From the NCBI RefSeq assembly GCF_032118995.1, contig NC_092654.1, positions 992,001 through 1,056,000 of the forward strand: DNA of 64,000 nucleotides, read 5' to 3'. The DNA comes from Asterias amurensis (Eukaryota; Echinodermata; Asteroidea; Forcipulatida; Asteriidae). The notes under the pieces are model-generated. The model was given only the letters and a program-made list of their open reading frames with translations. It searched no databases and was not told the origin of the DNA. The position numbers and the translations under genes are program-made. Positions 15,301-24,419 of the stretch are shown one piece after another. Each line of letters begins with the position of its first letter. Positions within the stretch are counted from its first letter, which is position 1.

Positions 15301-16056
15301 TTTGACAATTAGTAGAAACATCAAGACCACAACGGTTCTTATCAGAACCAACAGATTTGACATGGTTGACCCCAAATTTAGTATCTATGATACCTTAAAA
15401 TCAGGGCCCAAGTCCATTGCTCTGCTTACCATAAGCAAAGAATCAGTGCTTACAGAAGCAGGGAATTCCATGCTAACATGAAGTGCATTTCGCAGGTTAT
15501 AGGAATTTTGGCTTGTGCGCATGCGTACTCCACATTTCTAGGCATTCTTAGCTTTCACAGCTAGTTATTAGGCCCTGGCATATTGAGCAGAGAATAGTGA
15601 TCGTAAGCGCAGAAATCAGCAGTAAGCAAAGCCATGCAATTGGGCCCAGCCGTCGATTTCACAAAGAGTTAGGACTCGTCTTATCTCGAGTTAGGACAAG
15701 TAACTCGTCCTAACTTTAATAGGATTAATCTTAAGGTCTGCATGCTACAGTGCAGGGTTGGGACTCATCCTAAGTCCTAAGATTAGTCTTCAGTTAGGAA
15801 GAGTTTTGTGAAATCGACGGCAGATCGTTACTTTGATTACATGCAAGATCAAACTAATCGTACCTTCATTTACTGTGGTTTTATCCTACCCTAGAGCCTT
15901 GGAGTGACAAACAGCTCAGACCGAAGCATCTTCAAGAAAAAGATCAAGGAGATGAAGACTCAGGTTGAGAAGGAGAAGAAGGCCATCGCTAAGGAGCACA
16001 AAAACCGGGAAAAGAAAGAGAAAAAAGCTGTCAAGAAGCTCTTTGCAACCTCTTAG
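312..16056 (+). CDS. PPP1R9A: Neurabin/spinophilin homologue, 3' part of gene (5' part outside window)
   Basis: Actin- and protein phosphatase 1-binding scaffold of synapses and cell junctions. Exons read by splice consensus and phase: 312-417, 1246-1347, 2501-2542 (candidate), 5766-5968, 7132-7326, 7975-8270, 9406-9432 (candidate), 13848-14086, 14386-14531, 14983-15156, 15895-16056 (stop TAG). Every junction keeps frame. The first visible exon is a charged coiled-coil piece (IRELELKLADSRRG); 5766-5968 is very acidic; 7132-7326 contains WFEQIPDADRLDT, matching the neurabin IPETERLDT block that precedes the disordered linker. A Pro/Ser-rich linker (7975-14086) leads to a SAM domain (ITEWNTTHVSQWLMGNGLDD) and a lysine-rich helical tail. 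Vertebrate neurabin-1, not spinophilin, carries the SAM domain, so this is neurabin-type, though invertebrates usually have one gene for both. The PP1-binding and PDZ exons must lie upstream of base 1. The exact start of exon 312 is uncertain; the last three exons are firm. The large introns hold repeats listed separately. Confidence 0.85.
960..1210. promoter_or_regulatory. Intronic cluster of CCAAT boxes
   Basis: Within 230 bases of a neurabin intron there are six ATTGG/CCAAT cores (near 982, 1037, 1061, 1121, 1160 and 1203), most as GATTGGTCA-like words, alternating with ATGAATATT-type words. The density is far above chance and lies just 5' of exon 1246. It could be an NF-Y-bound enhancer or alternative promoter, or a degenerate tandem repeat. 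Function is inferred only. Confidence 0.35.
2501..2542 (+). CDS. PPP1R9A: Candidate 42-nt neurabin microexon
   Basis: A long pyrimidine tract ending in CCACTTTTAG is followed by 42 bases and a GTAAG donor. The segment enters and leaves in phase 1, exactly the phase shared by exons 1246-1347 and 5766-5968, and adds V-EWEWDFDGDQLIC without a stop. Inclusion or skipping therefore both keep frame. Not verified by transcript. Confidence 0.55.
3474..3557. repeat. 45-bp tandem duplication
   Basis: Two nearly identical copies of a 45-base unit beginning AGTTTTTGCCGTCTTATTTT lie head to tail in a neurabin intron. The rest of the 2.6-5.7 kb intron shows only AT-rich unique sequence and one exon-like stretch at 4627-4667. 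Confidence 0.85.
9406..9432 (+). CDS. PPP1R9A: Candidate 27-nt neurabin microexon
   Basis: About 150 bases of C/T-rich sequence (9250-9405) end in ATCAG, followed by 27 bases and a GTAACG donor. Phase is 2 on both sides, as required between exons 7975-8270 and 13848-14086. The codons would add FMCSPWIR plus two split residues, with no stop. The very long pyrimidine tract and the tiny exon fit the layout of alternatively spliced microexons. Transcript evidence is needed to accept it. Confidence 0.4.
11180..11245. repeat. Short palindrome, MITE remnant
   Basis: CTGCTAAGC and GCTTAGCAG arms pair around a short AT-rich centre, next to a GTGGGCCC end. This looks like a fragment of the family seen whole at 15404-15647. 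Flanking intron from 9.5 to 13.8 kb is otherwise AT-rich without coding signal. Confidence 0.5.
12327..12525. mobile_element. MITE-like inverted-repeat element
   Basis: Terminal inverted repeats of about 30 bases begin AAGCCCGGTTCATACTTCCT and end with its complement, enclosing about 140 bases rich in GCGAAT words and two GACGTCA sites. There is no coding capacity, so it is a non-autonomous element inserted in a neurabin intron. Confidence 0.85.
12698..12710. repeat. Poly-G tract
   Basis: Uninterrupted run of 13 G on the plus strand, in intron. Confidence 0.95.
14830..14910 (+). mobile_element. tRNA-derived SINE fragment
   Basis: Shows a tRNA-like A box (GCTCAGTTGGTAGAGC) and B box (GGTTCAAATCC) at tRNA spacing, but the ends do not form an acceptor stem. 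Best read as a tRNA-derived SINE head, not a functional tRNA. It lies just upstream of the SAM exon. Confidence 0.65.
14983..15156 (+). CDS. PPP1R9A: Neurabin SAM-domain exon
   Basis: 58 codons, phase 0 on both sides, carrying helices 1-4 of a SAM domain (ITEWNTTHVSQWL, DDYINDFTANNITG, LLNLDAAKLK). The last SAM helix and the basic tail follow in exon 15895-16056 (SLGVTNSSDRSIFKKKIKEM). SAM domains here mediate self-association or protein binding. Confidence 0.9.
15249..15358. repeat. Perfect 55-bp tandem duplication with histone-like hairpin
   Basis: Two identical 55-base units. Each contains GGTTCTTATCAGAACC, a 6-bp stem with 4-base loop flanked by CAAC and AACA, very like the 3' stem-loop of replication-dependent histone mRNAs. 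No histone coding sequence is adjacent. Probably part of a dispersed repeat. Confidence 0.8.
15404..15647. mobile_element. MITE-like element A
   Basis: Ends GGGCCCAAGTCCATTGCTCT and AGCCATGCAATTGGGCCC are imperfect inverted repeats, with inner AAGCAAAG/CTTAC words also paired. Non-coding, about 244 bases, in the last neurabin intron. Confidence 0.75.
15649..15821. mobile_element. MITE-like element B, abutting A
   Basis: Begins GCCGTCGATTTCACAAAGAG and ends with the complement GTGAAATCGACGGC. The interior carries further inverted AGTTAGGA/TCCTAAC words, giving a long foldback of about 173 bases. Starts one base after element A ends. Confidence 0.85.
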
Positions 16057-16325
16057 TCAAATACAAAAACAATAAAGAGAAGGTTGGTCAAATATCTGAG
16101 ACTTGTTTCTAAAGATGGCGAATTCAGTGTCTTCTTGCGAGTTACAACCCTGGATTGTGACTGGAAAGGAGTCTAAGAAAGCTGTCAAGAAGCTGTTTAC
16201 AACCTCCTCTTAGTAAAATTCAAAGACTATAATGAGAGGTTGGTCTGTATAACCTGAAACTCATGTCTTAAAGTGACTTCTTGCGAGTTACAATTCTGAA
16301 TTGCGACTGGAAATGTGATTAAGGT
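16024..16325 (+). repeat. Tandem duplication of neurabin C-terminal codons and 3' UTR
   Basis: The last codons and following UTR (AAAGCTGTCAAGAAGCTCTT onward) recur with a period of about 154 bases at 16178. Copy 1 ends AVKKLFATS-stop; copy 2 still reads AVKKLFTTSS-stop, preceded in frame by KESK. Copy 2 lies wholly in the 3' UTR. Confidence 0.8.
16071..16076 (+). terminator. Early poly(A) signal AATAAA
   Basis: AATAAA 15 bases after the neurabin stop codon. Probably too close to be the main site, but could give a very short 3' UTR. Confidence 0.25.
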
Positions 16326-18238
16326 TGTGGTCAAAGACTAGGGAAGTGACCTGAACGAGGATTACAATGTTATGATGGCGACTCAAGAGTGACACGGGGC
16401 CTTGGAGGGAAATCTGGATTTGAACAGATTGTGACCTGGAGGGACCTTGGCATAGTGAGTTCATGAACCTTGACCCAAGGATACTGATCTCATTATCTGA
16501 TAGTCATGTGACTGCAAGGAATTCTGATGAATGGACAGCTGCTATTTTGTGTTGGTTTCTTTTCCTTCTCTTTCCAGTACGAAGTACTTCCATTCTTTAA
16601 AAAGATCATCCAGTTGACGGTGACACTCTGTATATAGAATGTACATGGCATACGTTCATAATGGATTAGTGACAATGGTGTGTTTTCGCCACTGCGTATA
16701 CTGGACTTTCATGCTTCCTAGTGGCATAGAGCTTGTTCCTTCAATGGCTACAGACCAATCACTGCTATTGAAAGGGTACTAATATTACTCAAATGGGTTT
16801 TTTTTCCTTCAAAAAATGCTTGCGCTGTATCTCTGCTTTTTAGGTTTGAAAACAAAAACACACCTTGGTCACAATCTTAACTCTAAGTTGATCCGTGCCG
16901 AACCTATCGCCCATATTTAACATTCACAAACAGGCATCTAGATATCTTGTTATACTTTGAGGTGCATAAAGACAGATATATTTTAATGAAAAATCAAACT
17001 AGTCAAAGTTTAACTTTTAGAGTGAAATTAATTTGTTGAATCAATGATTATTAATAATTCAGCTTAGATCTGTAAAAAATTATTTCCAAGATTAGCATTA
17101 TTTTGTCTTGTCTATTTTTGATAAGCATACGATTCTTTTTGTTTTGTACAAAGTATTAAGTCAGTGGAAAGTTTAATCAAATTTGAGGGTACCGGTAATT
17201 GAGAAGCACTGTTAAGTCTCTCCAAACTTTGGCAAACTGTAGGTGAAAGAAAGCAACAGCCTCTGAAAAATCTTGGTGTCATATGTTTTAAAAAGCGTTA
17301 GCAATTTATGCAGAATTCTTGTATTCATTCCAGTGGAGATTATATTATTTCCTGATTATTTCCATTTTGTTGATAACTCCGAAAAGATAATCAAATGACT
17401 TGCATCATTAATTTGACTGTTTTTCAAAAACACCCCAAAGTCTTTGAGGCTTTATATTTGATTATTACAGTTGAGCAGAATTGAGACTTTGTTTTGTTTT
17501 TGTAAAATTCTGTAAGCGTAAAAGAAGTTTTGTTTTAACAGTTTTAAGAAAACTGTAAAGGAAAGGTGATCTATATTGGTGCAATTAATCTTATAGTATT
17601 TTTAATTTTATATCAGTTTAGACACAATTAGAAAAATCCTACTATAAATTTGCAATCTTGAAATCACCTCTACATATAATACACAGAGTGAGCTATTAAC
17701 CAAACCTGTGTTGACTTTCATGTTCAGTTTGGTCCAATCAACTAAGAGCCTTTTCAAAACCTATTTTGTGTGACTCTATTGGCCAAACAAACCACCTGAA
17801 GTCATCACCCATGGTCAAACTTGGTTGCGACATTTGGGATTTTACTGTAACTGTGCAGAATGCATTTTAAGCACACAAACACAGTCAAGTTCTTTTGTCA
17901 TTAAAGCAAGCAGGTATCCAGGAGATTAGCAAGAACACTCAATTAAACAAAACTAGTATTAAGCATTATTTTGTAGTGGTACGAGTATGCAAAAATAATT
18001 TGTTTTTTACAAGTGTATGTTTTTTTTTTATGATATTACTTAGAGCATTTATAAGCAGTTTATTTGATACATTTCATATTTAACCACCAGATTTAGGGAA
18101 TCTGTCCCAGAAAAGAATTTTGTAGGCAAAACAGCGCAATACTGTTAGCTGAATGTGTTGTTGCTAAAAGCAGTTTCTGTAGTTTTGTGTAGAACCTTTT
18201 TTTAACGGACTTTTAATTTGTTTTATTTGTAATTTTAT

Positions 18239-18244
18239 AATAAA
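18239..18244 (+). terminator. PPP1R9A: Likely neurabin poly(A) signal
   Basis: AATAAA about 2.2 kb after the stop codon, at the end of an AT-rich stretch without repeats. Another AATAAA lies at 18845-18850. Which one is used cannot be read from sequence. Confidence 0.45.
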
Positions 18245-20771
18245 GTTGGCCAAAAAACTTAACTGGTCACAAGAAGTATCTGTGATGACTGCTTGAAACC
18301 TTCTCAGGAAAACTTCCCCATTGAAAAAAATATTCAGCCGAGCAGGAAAATTGTTTGCTTAGTTTTGTTTCCTGTCTATCCCTGCACCTCAAACAATGCT
18401 TTACTTAAGGTAACTTCTTGAGGCAAATCCCAAAGGCAAAAAGGTCAAAGAAATTAATCAAAATAGTGTTATTTAAACACCTGCTACTTGAGGTATTGTT
18501 TCGCTGTTTCCCCCTTTCTTGCTTCATACCATGTGTCAAATTACCAGTCTTGTTAATGTTTATCTCAGGTTTAAGTTGCTTACTTTTAATCTAAGACAAC
18601 ATTTTTATGTGGCATGATATTGGCCCTTTGCACAAATTATTCAGAATGTGGGACACCATGTCAAAGTTGAAACTCCACAAAACTGTCAAGCCGAACTTCT
18701 TGCTGACACACGAACTATGTGGATACACAGAAACTATTGCATAAGCTTACTTTATGTAGTTGTGCCAACTTCTATAAGTTGTTGATATCAGCTTCATGTG
18801 TATGTAACTCAAAGTTTAAGTTTTGCATTTCAATACAATTTACCAATAAAAGTTTTCATTGTTGCTTCGCATCAGACACAACTTGACTTAAAATTTATTG
18901 GCCTTAGCTGAAGCAAAATGCTATGGATGCATAGTTGTAACTATTTCATTAAAGGTTCACCAACATGTGTACATCTACCATGTCATTATAACAATCACTG
19001 TTGTTTAATTGCAATGTGGTTCAGTCATTAAACAGTCGTCTGCATTCTAGCATCAAGCAAAAGCATATTGCTGCTCTGAAAAAAATGTTAAAATTTTCCT
19101 TAAAGCTTGAATATTTTTTACTATTAACACAATTTCTCTACCTTCACATTGGAATTCGAGATTCGAAAGCAAATAGACTAAACCTTTCCTTCCCATCAGA
19201 ATGATTTTTATTGTAAATTATTAATCTTGCCCATTTTGAGATTGTTCACCTTTTTTTTTACAATGTTGAGTAGACTTAGATATGCAATTTAGTTTCTATT
19301 TCTTATATTGAGAGTTTATACCTTTGTTAGAATTTGAAAGCAACAATTGGTGCTTCTACATAAACCTTCTTCATGAAAATATTGTAATTTGATAAGTCTA
19401 TAATGTAATTGGTCATCCAGGAAACTTGTCTTAGCCAATCACAGGCCTTCCAATATTTTCTTCGCTTGTGATTGATCTAAAGTACACCAAGTTGTGTTGA
19501 GAGCACACGCGGAGGTTAATGACATGCAAACCCCGCCCATTTTATGAACAACCGCTTAAATACAATTGTATAAAAATTTAGGGGAAAATGTAATTATGCA
19601 TTTAGAGATGTACATTTCTAGTTACTAGACTTATTTAATCCACCAATAATATTCTTGTACATAAATCGGTATTCCTTGGACAAGTACATGCAACAACAAA
19701 TTTACCTTTAGAGGTTCCAGATTGAAATTTACTCTAGGTCGTTGAAATGAAGACTTTAAAGAATTCTTTCCATCTTTCTGAAAGCCCTTATGAGTTGGAG
19801 TAAGTTTTGGTCTTTGTTGGTTTATTTTCAACCTAACTTTTTAAGAGTAAAATCATGGACAAAGTGAACCATTGTGCCGGTACTATAGTCAATTGTCAGT
19901 CGAGAGACTAACATAAAACGTGAAATCTTCCCCTTTTTCTATTGGTTTTGTAATTATTGAATATAATCGTGTATTATAACAATTCCAAATGGCTTATTCT
20001 GCCACAGATGGCCGTCTAGCTTGAATTATTGTGTCAGCCTACTTTATGTAAAAGCAGGTAATTTGAGTTTGTCGTAACGGTCAAACGTTAAAGAGCTGCT
20101 TCGGCCAACCATTAATTAAGTAAGCACATACACTTTCCACTGGTTACCAACTAAAATACAATGTTATGTCTGTTCTGTTTGATTGCCTGGTCCTCTGCTT
20201 GTTTTACTAAGCACCATTCTCTGCTAAGCAGCTCTTTAAAGTACTGCCCTCTCAGTGTGGAACAATACCATTGTTAATCGTGTACATGTAATTCGTAGTT
20301 TGAGTCCTCATTATTTTGTTTGTACACTATTGTTGTGGGTCGTTCAATATTATCTACTATTGTAGGGCAATTTGTATTCTTCATTCTCCGGTGTAGAAAA
20401 TAATGAACAAAAAATATACTAATACTAATATAAACCATATCAATGTGTATTTCGTTTTATAAGATTTATAACAATGATTATTGTTGTTATGTTGCTCGTT
20501 GCTGTATTCTATAGAAACGAGAATCGACGGGCTAATTGTTGGTTTTATACTCTTTGTGATAACTGCAGAAGAATCTTGGTGTTTGTGATATATTTTGTGT
20601 TTCCATAATAATGGTGTAGGGTATAATGTGTTTCATGGTGACCGAATAAAATATGACCACCATTGTCTAGGTAGAATTCCTTGACTCCATTCTGTCTATT
20701 TGTTTTGTCAGTGGGTTTAGTCACTAGCCGTGCTCTGTGGATCAGTCTTAAGTTGTAAATGGGTTGTTGTC

Positions 20772-20792
20772 GGGGGGGGGGGGGGGGGGGGG
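20772..20792. repeat. Poly-G tract (21 G)
   Basis: Uninterrupted G run. It opens proline/glycine-rich reading frames on both strands that are not genes. Confidence 0.95.
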
Positions 20793-21370
20793 CACTTGCG
20801 CATCCCAGTTGGCCTGATTCGAAGATGGTCGTTGTAGTAGACCGCATAAACAAACCGCATTGGTTGACATGGCCGGCCAATGTTAGTAAAACACTTAATC
20901 ATACTAACAGATGTTTCAACCAAATCTTAAACTTTCTGCAATATTTCAATGAATATAATACCTCCCATAGTTAGTTGTTTTGTTTTTAACAAAATCAACA
21001 CTATGTTTGACTATTTTTTTAACATTGTTGCACACAGTAGCGATCTGTTTTTGATTTGCATTGTGGCTTTCCATAGTTTTCCATCCTGGGTTGGCAAAAA
21101 CTCGAGCTGTGACGTTGCAAAAGAAAGGTCTATAAACGCAAGATAGTTGCATCCCGTCTATCTTCACCTTTCACCTACATTTATATGCAGACGACCCGCA
21201 AGTGCAGCTGCACCTCGGACCAATCAAAACACAGATACAGAATGCTTACGTCACTGCACGTTTATCCAATGAAATTATTGTTTCCATTGAATTTCGCTGG
21301 TTCTAAAAAGTAACAACACTGTACCTGTCTTTATCATTGGAGACAAAGACAGGGGACCAGTCTACGTGCA

Positions 21371-21384
21371 CCCCCCCCCCCCCC
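21371..21384. repeat. Poly-C tract
   Basis: Run of 14 C in intergenic DNA. Confidence 0.95.
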
Positions 21385-22069
21385 ATTTGCCTCTCATGCT
21401 CAAAGTTTCACGGACAACATTTCCGCGACCGTAGAACATTTAAATCCTTCCGCGCACCAGTGAAAGTAGTTCGCCTTTGCTGGGTCAACATTGAGAAAAA
21501 AAGACAGACACAATTAAAACAAATTCCAAGTTATTTAATTTCAGTTACGTTTGAAGAAATAAATCTTTACTGTCATTAAAAATGTATTCTTTGTTGAAAT
21601 TTATCAACAGGTAAACGCCTCGCGTAGAGATATGATCATGAGCAAGCGGTCCGTCAAGGCAATTTGTTTGTCTTTCATTTGATTTAATTAACGCATATAG
21701 AACGGATGTTAACAAATTTGCGACTCCTTCGTATTTTGCTCTTCTAATTTACGGAAATTTTCAAAATTTTGCCAAATTTGGTCAAACCATGGATTTAAGT
21801 GGACGCCTTAAATGATATAGACCAAATGTAAACTGTTTGAAGCTGGAACTGGACGAGTAAAAATGCTGAATTTCGGGAGTGAAAATGCTGCACCATCTCA
21901 AACTTTTGCCCGTGTGCCGTCCGCCAAACGCGGCACGGCGGCTTGCACTTGGAGACGGCGAGACCGGCAACTGCGAGCAAAGACTCTGAATGTTGCTTGG
22001 TGGCGAATGTTGTGCTGAAACTTGCGACAAATTGTGTGCAATAAGAGAGACAGTTCTACTCCTAGCAAA

Positions 22070-22141
22070 ATGAGGAATATTGTCGTCCTGCTGGAATTAT
22101 TGTGTCGAGTTCAAGACATGGTCAAGCCTGACCAGGAGGGG
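22070..22141 (+). CDS. Candidate first coding exon of an unrecognised gene
   Basis: ATG starts 24 codons (MRNIVVLLELLCRVQDM, then VKPDQEG) ending exactly at a GTGAGT donor in phase 0. It follows a GC- and CpG-richer stretch (21880-22010), unlike the AT-rich surroundings, as a promoter and 5' UTR would. The leucine-rich start could be a short signal or amphipathic helix. No continuation was found with certainty; the exon-like modules at 25404-25448 and 25806-25856 are both phase 0 and could follow it. Could also be chance. Confidence 0.3.
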
Positions 22142-23192
22142 GTGAGTCAATGAGTCAACACAAAACCCGGTTCTTTTTAGAACCACCAGTGCTCAGTAGG
22201 GACTACAACTCTCGAGAAACTTAGAGATATTGTTTCAAAGGTTTTATTTTGCATATCTTATGGAACAAAACTGTGTCAGCTCTCTGTTGAAAACACCAGT
22301 TTATTTGGTGAAAACACTTGCAAGTCCACGTTAAGACAAAATTTGGTTTACAAAGATTCACAAGCAAATTCCTCTCAAAATGTAGTTTTCATTCATACTC
22401 AAGTTTCTGTGAGTAAAATGAACAAAATGAGCAAAATGAACAGAACGTCTGGGAAAATGCTTGGTAGCAGTTACTTGTTTTCATTAAAAAAAGCAACTGT
22501 ACAATAGAACATTCTTTGTCAATATTTTTTTTTAACTCATTTAAAAAATGTTTTGTGGAAATTGTGTTGATCTTTTAATACCATTAATATTACAATCTTA
22601 TTTGATGTATATTGTGCACAAATTTGTGTAACCGTCCACTAAAGACATGTAAGAATTACTTTGGTCATATTAGAATTTTTCAAAATACATGTTCATTGGA
22701 CTTAATTCAAACATAAGGTGTAGCCATATATAGCCTGATTTGGAATGTGGTATCACTACTCGGCTACTGTTGAACTCGCACTGCACACACCTGTTCACTC
22801 ACGAACTGAACAATGAAACGAACAGCTTCCAGCACACACAACCACTTCGCTTGGAACTGATGTCATTCAATGCATCTTCAAAAGAAAAAGTAATACAATT
22901 TTCAAAGGATATCAGCAAAAGGAAGCAAACTTCATTGAGCTTCAACGCACCAAACAGGATTATAGGGTCTATTGAATTGCATAACTTTAAATTACTATAG
23001 GAGAAAACTGACTTTTGAACAATTCGGTTTGTTTATACGCGATGCGATGCAAAGGCAAAACTCAACACCAACATTACTGAACCAAACAATCCACCACACG
23101 ATTATTAATTATGTACACTAGACTTTAAATATAAATAAATGCTCCTAAGGAAATTTAGCCCAATTAGCTTTTTAATCACTCAAGTTCCAAGT

Positions 23193-23505
23193 AGTGTAGA
23201 GTGAATGATTGAGATAACAATCTGATGAATGTGTGTCCTCCTGGAGAGGGAATGAATGTTTGCTAAAAGAGTAGTGGATACACAAAATATTGTGAAATAA
23301 AACAGCAACATGAACACTACTTAGGAAGTAGAGTTATGAAGTAAATTAACGTTCTTAGGCTTACATTTTTTTAGTGTAGAATGAATTATTGAGATAACAA
23401 TTTGATGAATATGTGGCCTCCTGGAGAGGGAATGAATGTTTGCTAAATGAGTGGATGCACACACTATTATTAAATAAAACAACAGAACAAAAATTACTTA
23501 AGTAA
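23193..23505. repeat. 180-bp tandem duplication
   Basis: Two diverged copies with a period of 180 bases, sharing GAGATAACAA and CCTCCTGGAGAGGGAATGAA. No ORF. Confidence 0.85.
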
Positions 23506-24419
23506 TTTCTTTTTTACTTAGGTCTAAAGTTGTTAGTCTTTTCACTAGGAAGAATACAGTTTCTTATTTGTCTATTCAAAGTCTTGCTTTGGAGTCCTTT
23601 CCACCTCTGTTGATGTCCCTACATTCAAGCTCATGCTGCCTTTCGTGGATTCATCTTTCTTGGTTCTGAGATCATTAATGCACACTATTCTTGTTCTATG
23701 ATCATGCCTCATTTCATCACATAAGGAACTCATTCTGTGTGAATCAGGTGTTCACAAGTTTGCAATCCGGGTGTGAGTTAAATGAGTGTTTTCGTACACA
23801 TTAATGAGAATTTAACAGTGAAATTGTCTTGAATTTGTCAAGAGATTAAGTATTATTTGTAAACTTCCGTGGTCTGCCATTGATACTGGTATTGAGGTCA
23901 TGAAGACTCGGATGGAATTTTCTCTCTCTGTGGTTTGTCTTCTTAATCAACATACTTTCTTCTTGTGTTGATTCTTGCATTGACATTTCTCTTTGAATTG
24001 TACTTGCCACCATCTACTCCCTTGTTTGAAGAAACTTTGGCGGTCTGTCATTGATATCTTGAGGTCATGAAAACCCAATTGTCATTTGCCCTGGCTGTTC
24101 TTCTTGTGTTGATTATTTCATTGACATTTCTTCATATGTGCATTTGCCACCATAGTCTTTGTTTGAAAAGAATGGTAGCATCAATTCCCCATTCAAAGGA
24201 TTTGATAAAAAGGTAAGAAAAACACCGTAAATCTTCTTTAAATAAGAAGTAATTTTCTCCCTTACTATTATATCCCCGGCTTATAGTTTGTTTACATTTG
24301 GGGTTATATTTTTAAGGAAGTGTTTATGGTACAAGTGTAAGTAAGTTGCAAGTAAAACAATTCCTTGTTTGTAATTGTAATTAAGAGCAATTCAATCTAA
24401 GGTGGTTTTTACTCTGTGA

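Larger units (their letters stand above)
18860..21860. other. Intergenic AT-rich DNA
   Basis: No supported exon on either strand. Short ORFs around 20.5-21.0 kb exist only because of a 21-base poly-G run. CCAAT words and a TTACGTCA site near 21220-21290 hint at regulatory DNA ahead of 22070. Confidence 0.5.

Noticed and set aside
20545..20974. Overlapping ORFs with Pro or Gly runs
   Set aside because: All depend on the 21-base poly-G tract.
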